This document shows, one piece after another, positions 17,888 through 28,057 of a DNA stretch of 45,809 nt. The stretch covers positions 1-45,809 of the forward strand of contig JALERP010000031.1 of NCBI GenBank assembly GCA_022764085.1, read 5' to 3'. The position numbers and the translations under genes were made by a program. Every line of letters begins with the position of its first letter. Within the stretch, counting starts at the first letter, position 1. The notes under the pieces were generated by a model. That model was not told where the DNA came from. It was given only the letters and a program-made list of their open reading frames with translations, and did not search any database. The stretch comes from Prevotella sp. Its GTDB lineage: Bacteria; Bacteroidota; Bacteroidia; Bacteroidales; Bacteroidaceae.

Positions 17888-18299
17888 ATGTAAGTGTCGA
17901 TGGCAGTTTCTGCCATTTCCCCTTGTTTGGCACCTTTATGTCACTTCCCTCACCCTGTTTGAGCGTCAATATGCTGTCGCCCTTGAGTGTGAGGGTGGCA
18001 CAGAGGTCTTCACTACCGTATTCATTGATAAGCTCTACGTTTGCTTTTGACTTTGACTTCACTTCGGATGCGGTAATCAGCCAGCAGAAACTGTTGTTGC
18101 GCTTGCCAAGGTAGCCGGGTAGCTCCCCATAGATTTCCTGACCGGGTACTTTAACGTTCTGGTCGTGCAGATTGAGGACGAGATATACCTTAAATTCCTC
18201 GTTCTCGAATCTACCCTTAAATGGCTTGTCCGATTTCTGGGCAAGTATTGCCGAAAAATTGAACAATACAAAAGTCATAAATAGCAGTCTTTTTCTCAT
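17874..18299 (-). CDS. Small secreted protein of unknown function
   Basis: 141 residues from ATG 18299, beginning MRKRLLFMTFVLFNFSAILA, a clear signal peptide. The longer reading from 18341 is rejected because a -7 element (TATATTTG, 18319-18326) lies inside that extension. The mature part is about 120 residues of beta-rich sequence (FEVNEEFKVYLVLNL-like strands, a PGQEIYGELPGYLGKRNN loop, LTLKGDSILTLKQGEG). I do not recognise a family. It overlaps the 3' end of the convergent kinase gene by 14 bp. Confidence 0.65.
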   Translation of the reverse strand: MRKRLLFMTFVLFNFSAILAQKSDKPFKGRFENEEFKVYLVLNLHDQNVKVPGQEIYGELPGYLGKRNNSFCWLITASEVKSKSKANVELINEYGSEDLCATLTLKGDSILTLKQGEGSDIKVPNKGKWQKLPSTLTFKRK

Positions 18300-18318
18300 T
18301 ATTTCTTCTTTTTGGGTG

Positions 18319-18326
18319 CAAATATA
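18319..18326 (-). promoter_or_regulatory. -7 element for the small secreted protein gene
   Basis: TATATTTG on the minus strand matches TAnnTTTG and lies 19 bp upstream of the ATG at 18299. No -33 TTTG at the right distance. Confidence 0.5.
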
Positions 18327-18378
18327 GCAAACATAAATCAATATAATCGCATTTTTTTATTTTTTTATTGTTTTTTTA

Positions 18379-18409
18379 TTGCAAATAAAGAATTTTTTAT
18401 CTATCTTTG
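18379..18409 (+). promoter_or_regulatory. Promoter of the glycogen synthase-phosphorylase pair
   Basis: TTG (18379-18381), a 20-bp spacer and TATCTTTG (18402-18409) fit the Bacteroidota consensus. The predicted leader to the ATG at 18438 is about 20 nt. Confidence 0.65.
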
Positions 18410-18437
18410 CGCTCGATTTGATAAATTACAATAAAAA

Positions 18438-20090
18438 ATGTTGAAAATGAATCCGGATTATATATTCGAATCCAGTTGGGAAGTTTGCAACAAAGTAGGT
18501 GGTATTTACACCGTGCTTTCGACCCGTGCCAATACGCTTCAGCAGGAGATGCAGGATAAGGTGTTCTTCATAGGACCTGACGTATGGCGAGACAATGAGT
18601 GCCCCTATTTCAAGGAAGACTCCAAACTTCTGGCTGAATGGAAAATACAAGCTACAGAAGATGGCCTTAATGTCAAGGTGGGACGTTGGACTATACCTGG
18701 AAATCCAATTGCTATTCTCGTGGATTTCCAAAAGTATTTTGAGAAGAAAAACGAGATTTATGGCTGGCTCTGGGAAAATTATCAGGTGGACAGCCTTCAC
18801 GCTTATGGCGATTACGATGAGGCTTCGATGTTTTCTTATGCAGCCGCATTAGTAGTTGAGAGTTACTATAATTTTGCTCTTTCGTCTAAGGACAAGGTCA
18901 TCTATCATGCCAATGAGTGGATGACAGGACTCGGATTGCTTTACGTCAACAACAAGTTGCCGCAGGTGGGGACTATTTTCACCACCCACGCCACAAGCAT
19001 CGGACGTAGTATTGCCGGCAATATGAAGCCGCTTTATGACTATCTTTTCGCTTACAATGGCGACCAGATGGCGGGAGAGCTGAATATGCAGAGCAAGCAT
19101 TCTATTGAGAAGCAGACTGCTTTCCACTGCGACTGTTTCACCACTGTGAGCGAGATTACAGCCCGCGAATGTGTGGAGTTGCTCGACAAGCCTGTTGACG
19201 TGGTATTGCCGAATGGTTTTGACAATAGTTTCGTGCCTGCCAATGCCTCCACATTCACAAAGAAGCGCAAGGCTGCCCGCAAGCGTCTGTTGGAAGTGGC
19301 AAACGCATTGCTTGGCGAACAGCTTGACGATGACACTCTGATAGTATCTACAAGTGGTAGGTATGAGTTCCGCAACAAGGGTGTTGACGTATATATCGAA
19401 TCTATGAACAGATTATTGAGAGACAAGGATTTGAAGAAAAAAGTTCTCGCTTTCATTGAAGTTCCTGGTTGGGTGGGAGAGCCACGTCAGGATTTGATAG
19501 AACGTCTTGCGTCTGGCAAGAAATTCGACACACCGCTCGAAGTGCCTCAGGTGACACACTGGCTACATGAGATGAGTCACGACAATGTGTTGGGAATGAT
19601 GAAGTTCTATGATATGCACAATCGTAAGGATGAGAATGTGAAGGTAATATTCCTTCCGTGTTATCTCGACGGTCGAGACGGTGTCCTTAATATGACATAT
19701 TATGATATAGTATTAGGCAACGACCTCTGCATATATCCATCTTACTATGAGCCTTGGGGATATACCCCGCTTGAGGCAATAGCATTCAAGGTGCCTTGCA
19801 TCACCACCGACCTTGCCGGCTTCGGACAGTGGGTAAATAGTACTGTTGGTCATGAGGGCCAGTTAATGGACGGCGTGAAGGTGATACACCGCACCGACTA
19901 CAACTACTCCGAGGTGGCTGATGCCATAAAGGACACTGTTGCAGAGTTCTCTGCCATGACCAAGAAACAGGTTAGTGATGCCCGCTCTGCCGCTGACAAA
20001 CTGTCGAAGAAGGCCTTGTGGAGTGAGTTCATCAAGTACTACCACGAGGCGTATGACATCGCACTTCGCAAAGCGGAGTCGAGGAAGTAA
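18438..20090 (+). CDS. Glycogen synthase, GT3 (eukaryote-like) family
   Basis: 550 residues. Transfers glucose from a nucleotide sugar to glycogen in the cytoplasm. The N-terminus FESSWEVCNKVGGIYTVLSTRA has the KVGG donor-binding motif in the GT3 form rather than the GT5 form of typical bacterial GlgA. YEPWGYTPLEAIAF near residues 437-450 is the E-x7-E catalytic motif. KKRKAARKRLLEVANALLG and the long WHEMSHDN/DMHNRK segments are also GT3-like. MLKMNPDY allows a start at codon 1 or codon 4. The alpha-glucan phosphorylase follows after 33 bp, so synthesis and breakdown of storage polysaccharide are encoded together. Confidence 0.92.
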   Translation: MLKMNPDYIFESSWEVCNKVGGIYTVLSTRANTLQQEMQDKVFFIGPDVWRDNECPYFKEDSKLLAEWKIQATEDGLNVKVGRWTIPGNPIAILVDFQKYFEKKNEIYGWLWENYQVDSLHAYGDYDEASMFSYAAALVVESYYNFALSSKDKVIYHANEWMTGLGLLYVNNKLPQVGTIFTTHATSIGRSIAGNMKPLYDYLFAYNGDQMAGELNMQSKHSIEKQTAFHCDCFTTVSEITARECVELLDKPVDVVLPNGFDNSFVPANASTFTKKRKAARKRLLEVANALLGEQLDDDTLIVSTSGRYEFRNKGVDVYIESMNRLLRDKDLKKKVLAFIEVPGWVGEPRQDLIERLASGKKFDTPLEVPQVTHWLHEMSHDNVLGMMKFYDMHNRKDENVKVIFLPCYLDGRDGVLNMTYYDIVLGNDLCIYPSYYEPWGYTPLEAIAFKVPCITTDLAGFGQWVNSTVGHEGQLMDGVKVIHRTDYNYSEVADAIKDTVAEFSAMTKKQVSDARSAADKLSKKALWSEFIKYYHEAYDIALRKAESRK

Positions 20091-20123
20091 TTATTGGAAA
20101 TCACATAATAAATTTGAGAGTTT

Positions 20124-22697
20124 ATGAAAATTAAAGCTGATTATGTAAGTGCTCCACAGTGGAAGGAGCTTGTTGTTAAGTCAACACTTCCCGAGGAGCT
20201 GAAGTGTCTCGACGAGATTGCACACAACCTTTGGTGGGTTTGGAATTTCGAGGCACGTGATTTGTTTAGGGATCTCGATCCTGCTCTTTACACCAGTGTG
20301 AAGCACAACCCCGTGCTCCTGCTGGAGCGTCTGAGCTTCGATCGCAAGGAGGAGATTGTTAAGGATAAGGATTTGATGAAGCGCATTCAGGGCGTGTATA
20401 AGTCATTCCGTGAGTACATGGATGTCAAGCCAGATAGCACTCGTCCTTCTGTGGCATATTTCTGTATGGAGTATGGTATTCACTCTGCACTGAAGATTTA
20501 CTCTGGCGGTCTCGGTATGCTTGCCGGCGACTATGTCAAGGAGGCTTCTGACAGTAACGTGGATATGTGTGCCATCGGTTTCCTCTATCGCTTCGGTTAT
20601 TTCACTCAGACACTGAGCATGGACGGACAGCAGATTGCTAAGTATGAGGCACAGAACTTCAACTCAATCCCCGTTGAGCGTGTTTATGACAATAACGGTA
20701 ATCCGTTGGTCGTTGACGTTCCTTACACCAACTATCAGGTACATGCTTCTGTATGGGTGGCTAATGTTGGTCGTGTTAAGCTTTATCTGCTTGATACCGA
20801 CAACGAGATGAACTCTGAGTTCGATAAGCCTATTACTCACTCTCTCTACGGTGGTGACTGGGAGAACCGTCTGAAGCAGGAGATACTTCTCGGTATCGGT
20901 GGTATGCTGCTGCTCAAGAAGCTCGGCATCAAGAAGGATGTATATCACTGCAACGAGGGTCACGCGGCTCTTTGCAACCTGCAGCGTCTTTGTGACTATG
21001 TTGAAAGTGGCTTGACATTCAACCAGGCTATGGAGCTTGTTCGTGCTTCTTCACTCTATACAGTTCATACTCCCGTGCCTGCAGGACACGACTACTTCGA
21101 CGAGGGACTCTTCGGCAAGTATATGGGTGGCTATCCTTCTAAGCTCGGCATTTCTTGGGATGAGTTCATCGGTATGGGCCGCACCAATCCTGATGACCCC
21201 TCAGAGAAGTTCTGTATGTCAACCTTCGCTTGCAACACATGTCAGGAGGTAAATGGTGTATCAAAGCTCCACGGATGGGTTTCACAGAAGATGTTCGCTC
21301 CTATCTGGAACGGCTACTTCCCCGAGGAGAACCATGTTGGCTACGTAACCAACGGTGTTCACTTCCCCACATGGGCTGCCACAGAGTGGAAGACCCTTTA
21401 CGGTAAGTATTTTGACAAGAACTTTATGTTCGACCAGAGCAACCAGAATATTTGGGAGGCTATTTATAACGTGGATGACGTGGAAATCTGGAAGACCCGC
21501 AAGGGACTGAAGGAGAAGCTCGTGAAGTATATCCGCGAGCAGTTCCGCGAGACATGGCTGAAGAACCAGGGTGATCCTTCACGTGTCGTATCTCTGCTTG
21601 AGAGCATCGACAGCAACGCCCTCATCATCGGTTTCTGCCGTCGATTCGCAACTTACAAGCGCGCTCACCTGCTGTTCACCGACCTGGAGCGTCTCTCCAA
21701 GATTGTGAACAACCCCGAGCGTCCTGTCAAGTTCCTCTTCGCCGGTAAGGCTCATCCCGCCGACGGTGCCGGTCAGGGTCTCATCAAGAAGATCTATGAA
21801 ATCAGCCAGCGTCCTGAGTTCCTCGGCAAGATTATCTTCCTTGAGGACTACGACTTCATGCTCGCACGCCGTCTTGTATCTGGTGTTGACATCTGGATGA
21901 ATACTCCTACTCGTCCTCTCGAGGCTTCAGGTACATCAGGTGAGAAGGCTGAGATGAACGGTGTTGTCAACCTCTCAGTGCTTGACGGATGGTGGCTTGA
22001 GGGCTACCGCGAGGGTGCTGGATGGGCACTTACCGAAAAGCGTACATATCAGAACCAGGGTTATCAGGATCAGCTCGACGCTGCCACAATCTATGGCTTG
22101 CTCGAGAATGAGATTGTGCCTCTGTTCTACAACAAGAACGAGAAGGGCTATAGCGAAGGATGGGTGAAGGTAATTAAGAACTCTATCGCACAGATTGCTC
22201 CTCACTACACCATGAAGCGTCAGCTCGACGACTACTATAGCAAGTTCTACTGCAAGGAGGCTGCCCGCTTCAAGAAACTTGCCGCCGAGAACAATAAGCT
22301 GGCCAAGGAAATAGCCCAGTGGAAGGAAGCTGTAGCAGAGCGTTGGGATGCCATCAACGTTGTGTCTTCAAGCTGGGACATCCCCGCTACTGGCGCAATG
22401 ACAGGTGTTGACTATACAGTGAAGTTCGTTGTCAACGAGCAGGGACTGGACGATGCCATCGGCATGGAGATTGTAAGCGTTCATATCGACGAGAACGGCG
22501 AGGAGCGCATATTTGGAGTTCGTCCGTTGGAGGTTACTGGTCACGAGGGCAACAACTATACATTCGAGGGCAAGCTCGAGATGAGCAACGCCGGCAACTT
22601 CAAGACTGCCGTGCGTATGTTCCCGAAGAACGCCAACTTGCCTCACCGTCAGGATTTCTGCTACGTTAAGTGGTTTGAAATTCCAGCTTTCTGCTAA
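20124..22697 (+). CDS. glgP: Alpha-glucan phosphorylase (GT35)
   Basis: 857 residues. Releases glucose-1-phosphate from alpha-1,4-glucan using pyridoxal phosphate. The N-terminal DUF3417-type domain ([20 protein letters not shown]) is typical of the short bacterial/archaeal GlgP group (TIGR02094-like). The PLP region [15 protein letters not shown] is near residues 603-617, and [20 protein letters not shown] and [14 protein letters not shown] are conserved substrate segments. About 100 extra C-terminal residues form a beta-rich tail ([13 protein letters not shown] to KWFEIPAFC). Codon use is strongly biased, as in nifJ, suggesting high expression. Transcribed with the glycogen synthase; a strong terminator follows. 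Confidence 0.94.
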   Translation: MKIKADYVSAPQWKELVVKSTLPEELKCLDEIAHNLWWVWNFEARDLFRDLDPALYTSVKHNPVLLLERLSFDRKEEIVKDKDLMKRIQGVYKSFREYMDVKPDSTRPSVAYFCMEYGIHSALKIYSGGLGMLAGDYVKEASDSNVDMCAIGFLYRFGYFTQTLSMDGQQIAKYEAQNFNSIPVERVYDNNGNPLVVDVPYTNYQVHASVWVANVGRVKLYLLDTDNEMNSEFDKPITHSLYGGDWENRLKQEILLGIGGMLLLKKLGIKKDVYHCNEGHAALCNLQRLCDYVESGLTFNQAMELVRASSLYTVHTPVPAGHDYFDEGLFGKYMGGYPSKLGISWDEFIGMGRTNPDDPSEKFCMSTFACNTCQEVNGVSKLHGWVSQKMFAPIWNGYFPEENHVGYVTNGVHFPTWAATEWKTLYGKYFDKNFMFDQSNQNIWEAIYNVDDVEIWKTRKGLKEKLVKYIREQFRETWLKNQGDPSRVVSLLESIDSNALIIGFCRRFATYKRAHLLFTDLERLSKIVNNPERPVKFLFAGKAHPADGAGQGLIKKIYEISQRPEFLGKIIFLEDYDFMLARRLVSGVDIWMNTPTRPLEASGTSGEKAEMNGVVNLSVLDGWWLEGYREGAGWALTEKRTYQNQGYQDQLDAATIYGLLENEIVPLFYNKNEKGYSEGWVKVIKNSIAQIAPHYTMKRQLDDYYSKFYCKEAARFKKLAAENNKLAKEIAQWKEAVAERWDAINVVSSSWDIPATGAMTGVDYTVKFVVNEQGLDDAIGMEIVSVHIDENGEERIFGVRPLEVTGHEGNNYTFEGKLEMSNAGNFKTAVRMFPKNANLPHRQDFCYVKWFEIPAFC

Positions 22698-22719
22698 TCA
22701 GCATTTAGCATATAATTTC

Positions 22720-22757
22720 AACTCCCCTTTGGATATCTATTCTGAAGGGGAGTTTTT
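22720..22757 (+). terminator. Rho-independent terminator after glgP
   Basis: Perfect 10-bp arms AACTCCCCTT (22720-22729) and AAGGGGAGTT (22745-22754) with a 15-nt loop, followed by a short T run. It separates the glycogen genes from the pectate lyase gene. Confidence 0.85.
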
Positions 22758-22812
22758 GTATTAAAGTTCTAAATTTATGTTAACGAAAATGGATGGTATC
22801 AATATTTTTTGC

Positions 22813-22820
22813 TAATTTTG
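22813..22820 (+). promoter_or_regulatory. -7 element upstream of the pectate lyase gene
   Basis: TAATTTTG matches TAnnTTTG and lies 60 bp before the ATG at 22881. No -33 TTTG is seen at 19-20 bp, so activation by another factor is possible. Confidence 0.45.
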
Positions 22821-22880
22821 TCGCCCAAAAGAAGACAAACAAATCTGCAACAATATGATGTATCAAAAAAATAAAAAATT

Positions 22881-24737
22881 ATGAAGAAGATTTTTACTGT
22901 TATTCTCGTGGCACTCGCTTTTGCCTTTAGTGCAAAAGCTGCAACATTGTCATCGCTGACCTGGGCAAACGTATGTTCGGGCGGTATGGGCGATGACTGG
23001 TATGGAACAGACGAAGCTATGGAGGTGGCCGACATTGTGCTGTCAGTTCAGAAAAACAACGGCGGCTGGATGAAGAATGACCAGTTGCACAAACTCACTG
23101 CCAGCGAATTGAATGCACTGCAGCGCAGTAAGGGCGAGCACTCTTGTTTCGACAACTATGCCACTACGCAAGAGATGCGTTTTCTCGCACGCGTTTACCA
23201 AAAGACCAAGGTGGAGAAATACCGTACTGCATTCCAGCGGGCCGTCAATCTCATCATCACGGCGGGCAAGGGACTCAACGGAGGATGGGGACAATACTGG
23301 CCTCTTTCTACAGACAAATATAGTTATCAGAATTATATAACATTCAATGACGACCTGATGACTAACATGATGAAGATACTTGCCGACATCGCCGGTAACA
23401 AGGGCTTCTTTTTAGATATGGTTGACGAGAATGTGCGTGAACAGTGCAAGGCTGCTTACGACAATGCTTTGCAGTGCGTTATCAAATGTCAGGTAGATGA
23501 CAATGGCACAAAAGCGGCATGGTGTGCACAGCACGACCCCAACGACTTTCTTCCTACAGAGGGACGCCCACATGAACTGCCATCAATAAGCGGCAGCGAG
23601 TCGGCCACACTGCTCAGTTATCTCATGACCATAGAAGACCCTTCGAAGGAACTGCAGGAGTGTATCACGAATGCTGTGGAATGGCTGGATAAGCACCGCA
23701 TCGAAGGCAAGGCAATAGAGGACTTCACAAACTCAGAAGGTGTCAAAGACCGCCGCATCATCGACAAAGAGGGCAGCAGCATCTGGGGACGCTTTATTCA
23801 GATAGGAGGCGAGAGCGGCAAGGCTATATATCAGAAGTTTTTCAAAAAACTTAAGGATAGAGGTAAGTCACGCTCATATACTTACAACGGAAAGACATAT
23901 ACATATACGGAATATGAGATAGCCACCGCATCTTATGACGAGACGAAAGCATACCAGCCAATCTTCGCTATCTATACAAACGACTATCCTCACCTTTTCT
24001 ACCGTTTCCTCTATAATTATGCTGATACAGACCCCGTTACCGACAGCAAGGGTCTGCCCGTAGCCACATCGCTCATGGCTGGCAACCGTGCAAGCTATCA
24101 GTATCTGGGCAGTTGGTGCGAGAACGTCATCAAAGTGGAGTATCCGGCATGGAAGCAGAAGATGGACATAAAGAATTCTGCCGGTGATGCTACTATGTAT
24201 GAAATGTCGCAGAGTACTTACGAGTCTTCACCTTCAGCAGAAAAGTGGAACTATGCCAATGGTTTCTCCATCAGCAACAGTAAGGGCAAGGGTTATGCCA
24301 AAGGTGTCAACAATGCCGTGAAGTTTTCTGCCAATGTGCCTTTTACCATCAACATTCCCGAGGGCTTGAAGGTCGTTAAGGTAATGTTCAGTGGATACAG
24401 CAACTATGACTCCGATGCCTATATCAGTTCGTTCAACGGCATCGACTACTCATCCACCGACTACGTTTTTCCAGCCAAGGACAGTGCGCCGGTGTTTGTG
24501 ACACACACCTTTGATATTTCTGACAATCCCGCCACTGGCACGTTGCCGTTCGCTATTGGCAACAAGCAGTGTGGTATCATCATTACTCTCTATTGTATGG
24601 ACAGTAGTACAACTGGCATACGTGACGTAGAGTCAGGTATGAAGTCTGAGAGTGTAAAGAAGATGATGACCGGTAACGGTATAACAATTAGAACATCCAA
24701 AGGTAACTTTGACGTTGCGGGTAAGCGACGCAAATAA
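22881..24737 (+). CDS. Secreted pectate lyase, PL10-type
   Basis: 618 residues with signal peptide MKKIFTVILVALAFAFSAKA. It cleaves polygalacturonate by beta-elimination outside the cytoplasm. PL10 hallmarks are VQKNNGGWMKN (near residues 55-65), DNYATTQEMRFLARVY, ITFNDDLMTNMM and the catalytic-arginine region GRPHELPSISGSES (near 228). WGRFIQIGG corresponds to the usual WARFYEI segment. After about residue 440 comes an extra beta-sandwich-like domain (YANGFSISNSKGKGYAKGV, PFTINIPEGLKVVKVMFSG). The end, GITIRTSKGNFDVAGKRRK, resembles the short C-terminal tails of Prevotella secreted proteins. Convergent with the GH53 galactanase across a shared terminator. Confidence 0.88.
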   Translation: MKKIFTVILVALAFAFSAKAATLSSLTWANVCSGGMGDDWYGTDEAMEVADIVLSVQKNNGGWMKNDQLHKLTASELNALQRSKGEHSCFDNYATTQEMRFLARVYQKTKVEKYRTAFQRAVNLIITAGKGLNGGWGQYWPLSTDKYSYQNYITFNDDLMTNMMKILADIAGNKGFFLDMVDENVREQCKAAYDNALQCVIKCQVDDNGTKAAWCAQHDPNDFLPTEGRPHELPSISGSESATLLSYLMTIEDPSKELQECITNAVEWLDKHRIEGKAIEDFTNSEGVKDRRIIDKEGSSIWGRFIQIGGESGKAIYQKFFKKLKDRGKSRSYTYNGKTYTYTEYEIATASYDETKAYQPIFAIYTNDYPHLFYRFLYNYADTDPVTDSKGLPVATSLMAGNRASYQYLGSWCENVIKVEYPAWKQKMDIKNSAGDATMYEMSQSTYESSPSAEKWNYANGFSISNSKGKGYAKGVNNAVKFSANVPFTINIPEGLKVVKVMFSGYSNYDSDAYISSFNGIDYSSTDYVFPAKDSAPVFVTHTFDISDNPATGTLPFAIGNKQCGIIITLYCMDSSTTGIRDVESGMKSESVKKMMTGNGITIRTSKGNFDVAGKRRK

Positions 24738-24750
24738 TCTTTCTTTTTCT

Positions 24751-24803
24751 GTTTATAGCGTGCTTAGAGTTGTTTTCCTCAATAGTAAAAGCACGCTATA
24801 AAC
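24751..24803. terminator. Bidirectional terminator between PL10 and GH53 genes
   Basis: Perfect 15-bp arms, GTTTATAGCGTGCTT (24751-24765) and its complement (24789-24803), enclose a 23-nt loop. T-rich sequence on either side suits termination from both directions. Confidence 0.85.
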
Positions 24804-24813
24804 AAATTTTATC

Positions 24814-26070
24814 TTATTTTCCTATTACGACTTTCTTTCCGTTGTGAATGTATATACCCTTGGCGGTGGGCTTGTTTATCCTCACACCGCTGAGTGTTGA
24901 CCATATATCTTTGTCAGAGTTTACGAAATAGTCGGCCTCGATGCCGCGGATGGCAGTCTCGCCTTCGAGGAAGTCCTTCAGGCTCGCCATTGCTGCAAGA
25001 GGCTTGCCGGTATTGCTGTCGTAAAGAGGGGCATACCACCATCCGTCCATACGAGTTGTGTCCCATGGATAAGCGTTGTAGTCCATCCACCACCAGAAGA
25101 GTCCTGTCACCTTGTCGTGGGTGTTGAGCATGGCTATGAGGTCATCGGTGAACTGTTTCTGTCCTGCCTCTGACACGGCATAAGATGGAGTGTAGGTCTT
25201 GTCACCGGGCAGCCAACTATAGCCATATCCAACCTCGACAATCATGATGTCCTTATCGGTATATCTGGTTTCGAGGGTCTTGATAGCCGTTTCGAGTGTG
25301 TTGATGGTATTGTGCCATATAGGATAGTAGCTCAATCCGATGATGTCGTAATCCACGCCTTCCGCCTTCATCTTGTCGTAGAAATTGGTGAGCACGTTGG
25401 TTTGGGCGGCACGCTCGGTATGCAGGATAATCTTTGCGTCGGGGCATACCTCCCGGCAAGCCTTGCCCGCCTGCTTCAGCAGGTTGGAGAAGCGGTCCCA
25501 GTTGGCATTGTTGCCCGAGTAGCACTTCTTGAGCGACGAGGCAGATGCCGTTGATTTGCCCCAAAGCATACCGTAGCTGATCTCGTTGCCCGTCTGTATA
25601 AGTTCAGGTGCGGCTCCCGCCTCCTTCATCTGCTGCAGCACGTCCTTGGTGTATTCGTAGATTTTGGTGTAGAGCTGCTCGTCGGTCAGGTTTTCCCAAG
25701 CCTTTGGAGTCCATTGCTTGGCTGGGTCAGCCCATGTGTCGGAGTAGTGGAAGTCGAGCATGAGCTTGAATCCTGCGTCCTTTATTCTCTTGCCGAGAGC
25801 CTTTACGTAAGCAAGGTCCTGGCAGCAGTTGGGGTCGTTGTTTGGGAAATCCGATGGATTAACATGCAGACGCACTCGCATTGCATTCATATCCTGCAGC
25901 TTGAACAGTTCAAGGGCGGGACATTTCTTACCGTCGAAGTCATAATAAGTGGGATTTTTAGCCTCGTTGGCAGTTAGATTGGAGATATCTCCACCTACAA
26001 ACTTCTTTTGTGCATACACTGACGATGCCATCATCAGCAAAGCCGCGAATATTAGTTTGGTCATTTTCAT
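24814..26070 (-). CDS. Secreted arabinogalactan endo-1,4-beta-galactanase, GH53
   Basis: 418 residues from ATG 26070, with signal peptide MKMTKLIFAALLMMASSVYA cut before QKK. A TTG 30 bp upstream is in frame but lies in the repeat at the nadE end and would spoil the signal peptide. GH53 features are GGDISNLTANEAK, MNAMRVRLHVNP, FHYSDTWADPAKQ, the acid/base Glu163 in QTGNEISYG and the nucleophile Glu279 in IVEVGYGYS. It hydrolyses beta-1,4-galactan side chains of pectin. The C-terminus GIYIHNGKKVVIGK is the short tail common on Prevotella secreted proteins. It starts 26 bp after the nadE stop, so it may be read from the nadE transcript despite the unrelated function. Confidence 0.92.
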   Translation of the reverse strand: MKMTKLIFAALLMMASSVYAQKKFVGGDISNLTANEAKNPTYYDFDGKKCPALELFKLQDMNAMRVRLHVNPSDFPNNDPNCCQDLAYVKALGKRIKDAGFKLMLDFHYSDTWADPAKQWTPKAWENLTDEQLYTKIYEYTKDVLQQMKEAGAAPELIQTGNEISYGMLWGKSTASASSLKKCYSGNNANWDRFSNLLKQAGKACREVCPDAKIILHTERAAQTNVLTNFYDKMKAEGVDYDIIGLSYYPIWHNTINTLETAIKTLETRYTDKDIMIVEVGYGYSWLPGDKTYTPSYAVSEAGQKQFTDDLIAMLNTHDKVTGLFWWWMDYNAYPWDTTRMDGWWYAPLYDSNTGKPLAAMASLKDFLEGETAIRGIEADYFVNSDKDIWSTLSGVRINKPTAKGIYIHNGKKVVIGK

Positions 26071-26089
26071 AATATGAAAATTTAATTTA

Positions 26090-26113
26090 CAATCTTTCAA
26101 TCTTTCAATCTTT
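26090..26113 (-). repeat. 8-bp tandem repeat at the nadE stop codon
   Basis: Three exact copies of CAATCTTT on the plus strand (AAAGATTG on the minus strand), with a partial fourth extending to about 26121 in the nadE coding end. The nadE TGA (26097-26099) lies inside the array. Confidence 0.85.
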
Positions 26114-28049
26114 CAATCTCCTCCAACCACATGTTTGCGCAAGCGTCGCTTGGCATACGCCAGTCGCCACGGGGACTAAGGCTCACGCTTCCGACCTTTG
26201 GCCCGTCGGGCAGACATGAGCGCTTGAACTGCTGGGCGAAGAAACGGCGGAAGAAAGTGTGCATCCAGTGGAGGATGGTGTCGCGGTCGAATGTGCCCGC
26301 ATCAGGATTACTGCCATTGAATGCCTTCTCAGCCATCAGCAACAGTCGCGAGGGCGAGAAACCAAAACGCAGATAGTTGTAGAGGAAGAAGTCGTGTAGC
26401 ACGTATGGTCCCACGAGGTCTTCAGTCTTCTGTTTGATGTTTCCGTTCTCGTCGGCAGGGATAAGTTCTGGACTTATCGGTGTGTCTATGATGTCGAGCA
26501 GTGTGTTGCGGCTTTTCTCATCCACGTCATTCGATGCCACATAGCTCACGAGATGGCGTATGAGTGTCTTGGGTATGCTGGCGTTGACACCGTACATCGA
26601 CATGTGGTCGCCGTTGTATGTGGCCCATCCAAGGGCGAGTTCGCTCAGGTCGCCCGTACCGATAACCATTCCGTTGACCTTGTTGGCATAGTCCATAAGA
26701 ATCTGTGTACGTTCGCGGGCTTGTCCGTTCTCGTATGTCACGTTGTGTATGGATATGTCGTGACCGATGTCCTCAAAATGCTGCGTGACGCTCTTGGCAA
26801 TGGATATTTCGAGGGATGTGACTCCTAATGATTCCATCAGCGAGACAGCATTGTCGTGGGTGCGGTCGGTAGTGCCGAATCCTGGCATAGTGATTCCATG
26901 GATGCCGCGGCGGTCGAGCGACAGGTAATCAAATGTGCGTACACATACAAGCAGGGCGAGGGTAGAGTCAAGACCGCCGCTAATGCCCACCACCACGTTC
27001 TTGCATCCCGTGTGGTGGAGTCGCTTGGCAAGTCCCGACACCTGTATGTTAAGAATCTCCTCGCACGAGGCTGCCATATCGTCCGTCTTGGGTATGAATG
27101 GCAGTGGCTCAATATAACGCAGCAGATTGAAATCTTTTTCATTTGTCGTAGCCTTGCATTCAACAGTGTCGGCTACTCCATGGCGCTGGGCATTGATGAA
27201 GGTGGTGTTGGAGCGACGCTCAGCACGTATTCTATAGATGTCAATCTGCTGTATCTCCATTTGTGGTTCAAGCAAGAAACGCTTTGCCTCGGCAATAATA
27301 TTTCCGTTTTCGGCTATTATGGCATTGCCTCCATAGACAACATCCTGAGTGCTTTCGCCGAATCCGCAGGATGAATAGACATAGCCACTGATAGTGCGTG
27401 CGCTCTGCTGAGAAATGAGCGAGCGTAGATAGGCGTGCTTGCCAATTAGCTCGTCGCTTGCCGAGAGGTTGAAGACGATGTCGGCTCCCGCAAGGGCAAG
27501 GTTATTGCTCGGCGGAACGGGTGCCCAAACGTCCTCACATATCTCAATGCCGAACTTCACACCGTCGATAGTGGTGAAGACCTTTGGCCGGGATGACACG
27601 ACGGCAGGACTGCCTGCGATATACAATTGACGATCGTCGGAAAGATCCTGTGCTGACGCAAACCAGCGTTTCTCATAAAATTCACTGTAGTTGGGCAGGT
27701 AGGTCTTGGGCACAATACCTATTATGCAGCCTTTGTGGAGCACCACGGCACAGTTGAGCAACATGCCGTCAACAGCCACGGGCATGCCTACAATAGAGAT
27801 GATGTCCATCTTGCGCGTTGAGCTGAGAAGAGATATCAAAGCCTCCTCTGACTTACTGAGGAGTACGTCAGAACGGAAGAGGTCCTGACAGGTATAGCCG
27901 GTTATACACAGTTCGGGGAATACGATAATCTCAACGCCCTTGTCCTCGGCATCTGATATCATTGCAAAAATCTCGCCGGCATTATATTCTGTTTCAGCCA
28001 CTTTTACACGTGGTATGGCAGCGGCAACAGTTACATATCCATGTTTCAT
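26097..28049 (-). CDS. nadE: Glutamine-dependent NAD+ synthetase
   Basis: 650 residues. Converts nicotinic acid adenine dinucleotide to NAD+ with ammonia from glutamine. The N-terminal nitrilase-type glutaminase has the triad Glu46 ([10 protein letters not shown]), Lys115 ([10 protein letters not shown]) and Cys171 (GIEICEDVW). The C-terminal synthetase has the PP-loop [12 protein letters not shown] near residue 358, then [14 protein letters not shown] and [12 protein letters not shown]. The final residues EEIERLKD are encoded partly by an 8-bp tandem repeat containing the stop codon. It starts 8 bp after the Smr-domain gene, so the two are co-transcribed. Confidence 0.96.
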   Translation of the reverse strand: MKHGYVTVAAAIPRVKVAETEYNAGEIFAMISDAEDKGVEIIVFPELCITGYTCQDLFRSDVLLSKSEEALISLLSSTRKMDIISIVGMPVAVDGMLLNCAVVLHKGCIIGIVPKTYLPNYSEFYEKRWFASAQDLSDDRQLYIAGSPAVVSSRPKVFTTIDGVKFGIEICEDVWAPVPPSNNLALAGADIVFNLSASDELIGKHAYLRSLISQQSARTISGYVYSSCGFGESTQDVVYGGNAIIAENGNIIAEAKRFLLEPQMEIQQIDIYRIRAERRSNTTFINAQRHGVADTVECKATTNEKDFNLLRYIEPLPFIPKTDDMAASCEEILNIQVSGLAKRLHHTGCKNVVVGISGGLDSTLALLVCVRTFDYLSLDRRGIHGITMPGFGTTDRTHDNAVSLMESLGVTSLEISIAKSVTQHFEDIGHDISIHNVTYENGQARERTQILMDYANKVNGMVIGTGDLSELALGWATYNGDHMSMYGVNASIPKTLIRHLVSYVASNDVDEKSRNTLLDIIDTPISPELIPADENGNIKQKTEDLVGPYVLHDFFLYNYLRFGFSPSRLLLMAEKAFNGSNPDAGTFDRDTILHWMHTFFRRFFAQQFKRSCLPDGPKVGSVSLSPRGDWRMPSDACANMWLEEIERLKD

Positions 28050-28057
28050 AACTTCAT

